Made by a program: the position numbers and the translations under genes. Below are positions 54,659 through 56,491 of a stretch of 56,491 bases of DNA, piece by piece. The first letter of the stretch is position 1; every line of letters begins with the position of its first letter. The notes under the pieces are model-generated. The model saw only the letters and a list, made by a program, of their open reading frames with translations, was not told the DNA's origin and made no database searches. Origin of the DNA: Desulfurococcaceae archaeon (GTDB lineage Archaea; Thermoproteota; Thermoprotei_A; Sulfolobales; Desulfurococcaceae); contig JAGDWI010000001.1 in NCBI GenBank assembly GCA_023269825.1, positions 1 through 56,491 on the forward strand, read 5' to 3'.

Positions 54659-54982
54659 TCACCCATAAATTCTTCTATCGAAAACATCTATATTTCTTTT
54701 CTTTAGTTCGCTCTCAATGGAGTAACATTCCCTCGAGGTTTTCACTATCTCCAGTAAAGGGGTATCAATGTATAAATTAATAGATTGCTCTCTAAGTGCC
54801 ATTTCAAGTATAGGTGAACTAGGTTTTGATACATCGTGGCTAGCTAATGAGACAACGAGGCCAATGTATTCAACTATTCTAGCTTTTTCAAGGATTTTAG
54901 CTATCATTGTACTTGATAAGTGAAAATTGTTGCAATGACTATTTCTAATCAGTGTTTCTACACGTAATTTAGTAGCTATCAT
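54659..54982 (-). CDS. Hypothetical protein sharing a DNA repeat with DUF711
   Basis: 107 residues, helical, with no recognised family. Its C-terminal segment E-S-E-L-K-K-R-N-I-D-V-F matches the DUF711 protein at 45.2 kb exactly, encoded by nearly the same 36 bases. The start ATG overlaps the stop of a short upstream frame by 4 bases. It could be a real small protein of the SPOUT operon or a chimera made by recombination. Confidence 0.5.
   Translation of the reverse strand: MIATKLRVETLIRNSHCNNFHLSSTMIAKILEKARIVEYIGLVVSLASHDVSKPSSPILEMALREQSINLYIDTPLLEIVKTSRECYSIESELKKRNIDVFDRRIYG
54680..54715 (-). repeat. 36-bp repeat, copy 2 (inside the 107-residue gene)
   Basis: Matches 45169-45204 at 35 of 36 bases. 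See that copy. It is in the reading frame of the hypothetical gene at 54659-54982. Confidence 0.75.
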
Positions 54983-55053
54983 GTTCCAGGAATAACCCTA
55001 GGGGGGTACTCACTGCTTGCTTTCATAAAAGCTTCAATTATTCTGTTCAACAT
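54979..55053 (-). CDS. Short ORF coupled to the hypothetical gene
   Basis: A 24-codon minus-strand frame (M-L-N-R-I-I-E-A-F-M-K-A onward, ending P-G-T) whose TGA overlaps the following ATG by 4 bases (ATGA). The frame stays open to about 55093 without a start. It looks like the C-terminal end of a gene whose 5' part is lost, or a small coupled peptide. Confidence 0.35.
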   Translation of the reverse strand: MLNRIIEAFMKASSEYPPRVIPGT

Positions 55054-55285
55054 TGAATCATTATTACTGAAATCCGTGGTATAGCATAGTGTTTAACAAT
55101 TGTTCCAGTTTAATGATATCTCTATATCGAGCTAGATTTAAATACGTGTTCATCGGAGAATGTCTTTGTTAATTTCTTTCCTCGCTTAAAATTCTTCACA
55201 ATAGATTCTAACTTTAGGATGGTTCAAGCAGGCCTGCTCTGATTTCATCGATGTATTCCCTAAAACTATTGAAATACTATTTTTA
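54983..55285. other. Intergenic region with gene relics
   Basis: About 300 bases with no intact gene. It contains the short coupled ORF and a second C-terminal-like fragment at 55214-55275. A 12-base palindrome AGCAGGCCTGCT lies at ~55227-55238 inside that fragment. No sRNA pattern was found. Confidence 0.4.
55214..55275 (-). pseudogene. C-terminal gene fragment
   Basis: Minus-strand text F-R-E-Y-I-D-E-I-R-A-G-L-L-E-P-S-stop looks like the last codons of a real protein, but the frame meets a stop (TAG) just upstream. I cannot name the protein. It is best read as a gene relic. Confidence 0.35.
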
Positions 55286-55606
55286 TCAGTGTTTTATCCC
55301 TATAGTTAATGAAAACTCGTTGAGCAATATGGCTGTTAGTAACCATGTTCCATAAAATGTCGCTAAACCCCGCAAGTATACTATAACTTTACTTGATGGT
55401 TTATACTTCAGGGATACGTATAACGTGGTGAAATAGTACACCATGATTGACATAGCCCAAGCAAATGGAGATAAGTCAACTGGGTTCACGTAGAATGATG
55501 CAATAAACACTGTTAATCCATATAAAAATCCCACTGTGAACCTGGTTAAAACTACTTTGTCTTCCACTGTAAAATTCGCTGCATACTTCCTGAGTTTTTC
55601 ACGCAA
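55286..55606 (-). CDS. Small membrane protein
   Basis: 106 residues with a charged N terminus and about three membrane helices. The pattern R-F-T-V-G-F-L-Y-G-L after a short cytoplasmic part recalls small archaeal EMC6/Rab5-interacting-type proteins, but this is only a resemblance. It is divergent from rqcH, with 62 bases between starts. Confidence 0.6.
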   Translation of the reverse strand: MREKLRKYAANFTVEDKVVLTRFTVGFLYGLTVFIASFYVNPVDLSPFAWAMSIMVYYFTTLYVSLKYKPSSKVIVYLRGLATFYGTWLLTAILLNEFSLTIGIKH

Positions 55607-55668
55607 TTAAAATACACCTTTTTCATGTATTTAGAAGACGTTATTTAAATAGAAATATGGGTGCTTAT

Positions 55669-56491
55669 ATGCTGAAGAAATCTATGGATGTAATTGACGC
55701 GTATTCATGGGTATCAATAAACCGAAATATTGCAAATTGTTTCGTGGATAACGCTTATAGAGCAAAGTACTACTGGCTACTTAAATTACGTTGCAAAGGA
55801 GAAGTTAAGTTACTGAAAGTTGAGCCGGGGCAAAGATTACACTTCTCAAAAAGCGAGCCTCAGGTTAAAGAAATCGATAACTTTGCTAGATACTTACGTG
55901 CCCACGTTAGAGATGGAAGAATACTAGGCGTTGAGTTACCCTGGTGGGAGAGAATTATATTAATTAAAACAATGAGGAGTAGTAAAGAGCTAATTCACTA
56001 CGTTGAACTCGTACCTAGGGGATTATGGGTTATAGCGGATTCGTCGAATAGAATAATTTATGCCAACAAGTTCGAGGAATTTCGTGACAGAGTTGTAAAA
56101 ATCGGTACCGATTATAAGCCGCCTCCACCGCGTGGAATACCGCCTACCGATAAGGATTCACTATATACCTCGCTATTGAAGGGGAAAGATCTAGTGAGAG
56201 GAATAGTTACTGAGTGGGGTTTACCGGGTTATATAGCGGAAGAACTATTATTGCGTGCTGGGCTATATTCGCTTAAGAACAAGAGACCCTCCGACATTGA
56301 CTCCGCTGATGTTGAGGTATTAGTGAATGAGTATAAGAAACTTGTCGAAGAATCATTAACTGGTAAAGGCTACGTAGTAGTAGGCGATTCGGGTTATGAT
56401 TTCTATTCACCGTATAAACCGAGATTATTTGAAGAAATCTATGACCGTGAAATACGCGTTGTAGGCTTAATAGATGACGCAATTGATGCTT
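55669..56491 (+). CDS. rqcH: RqcH/NFACT-family protein, N-terminal part (runs off the window)
   Basis: The frame is open from ATG 55669 to the window end (about 274 codons). It starts M-L-K-K-S-M-D-V-I-D-A-Y-S-W and contains the NFACT-N features: E-P-G-Q-R-L-H, D-G-R-I-L-G-V-E-L, and P-P-P-P-R-G near the middle. The protein (NEMF/Rqc2 relative) works on stalled 60S/50S-type subunits and adds C-terminal tails to incomplete chains. ATG 55657 in frame lies before the GGGTG motif, so 55669 is preferred. Confidence 0.9.
   Translation, partial: MLKKSMDVIDAYSWVSINRNIANCFVDNAYRAKYYWLLKLRCKGEVKLLKVEPGQRLHFSKSEPQVKEIDNFARYLRAHVRDGRILGVELPWWERIILIKTMRSSKELIHYVELVPRGLWVIADSSNRIIYANKFEEFRDRVVKIGTDYKPPPPRGIPPTDKDSLYTSLLKGKDLVRGIVTEWGLPGYIAEELLLRAGLYSLKNKRPSDIDSADVEVLVNEYKKLVEESLTGKGYVVVGDSGYDFYSPYKPRLFEEIYDREIRVVGLIDDAIDA

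Overview
The window reads as a chromosomal segment of a hyperthermophilic crenarchaeote, most likely Desulfurococcales-like. The grounds are: the 3' end of an archaeal 23S rRNA at the left edge; a digeranylgeranylglyceryl phosphate synthase for archaeal ether lipids; TFB-like, LSm, NucS, family-4 uracil-DNA glycosylase, Mut7-C, AMMECR1 and DUF711 proteins; TATA-box promoters; many TTG/GTG starts; and a GGTGA/GGTGG ribosome-binding motif. No species is named because the sequence alone does not settle it.

Layout, left (1-16 kb, hand-sampled G+C about 43-55%): rRNA end, UbiA-type prenyltransferase, PAP2 phosphatase, a C/D-box sRNA, phosphoesterase, secreted beta-helix protein, Hsp20, PAC2-like protein, a complete pstSCAB-phoU phosphate-uptake operon behind a palindromic operator-like array, then a 4-kb decayed stretch. 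That stretch holds a radical SAM pseudogene, an intact HEPN/MNT pair, a TnpB right-end remnant, a VapB antitoxin with a double-frameshifted VapC, and a double-frameshifted sugar epimerase.

Middle (16-31 kb, sampled G+C near 40%): HisA-like protein, a three-gene ABC exporter, uracil-DNA glycosylase, dolichol-kinase-like protein, GtrA-like protein, RecA-fold ATPase, Lrp regulator, thioredoxin-fold protein, a double-frameshifted ArsB/NhaD-type carrier, and a four-gene cluster in the order of the dye-linked L-proline dehydrogenase complex (alpha, 4Fe-4S, 2Fe-2S, beta), followed by three unrecognised genes.

Right (31-56.5 kb, one sample near 32% G+C): a second C/D-box sRNA, a peptide ABC importer (binding protein and two permeases, no ATPases in the window), ACT-like regulator, RidA, a TFB-like protein without zinc ribbon, CBS, Mut7-C, AMMECR1, NadE, an NDP-sugar pyrophosphorylase overlapping a catalytically degenerate phosphomannomutase, DUF711, a class III aminotransferase, TrkH with a coupled tail-anchored protein, LSm, methyltransferase, NucS, a second TnpB remnant, metallo-beta-lactamase, CDF transporter, zinc alcohol dehydrogenase, a SPOUT methyltransferase and the start of RqcH/NFACT.

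How the genes fit together: peptide import, proline oxidation, imine deamination (RidA) and an aminotransferase suggest peptide and amino-acid catabolism. The pst operon serves phosphate scavenging. The genomic novelty lies in two well-formed C/D sRNAs with a similar promoter box, two TnpB right-end scars, and an unusual number of frame-disrupted genes, which could be real decay or sequence error. No tRNA, CRISPR array or complete insertion sequence was seen.
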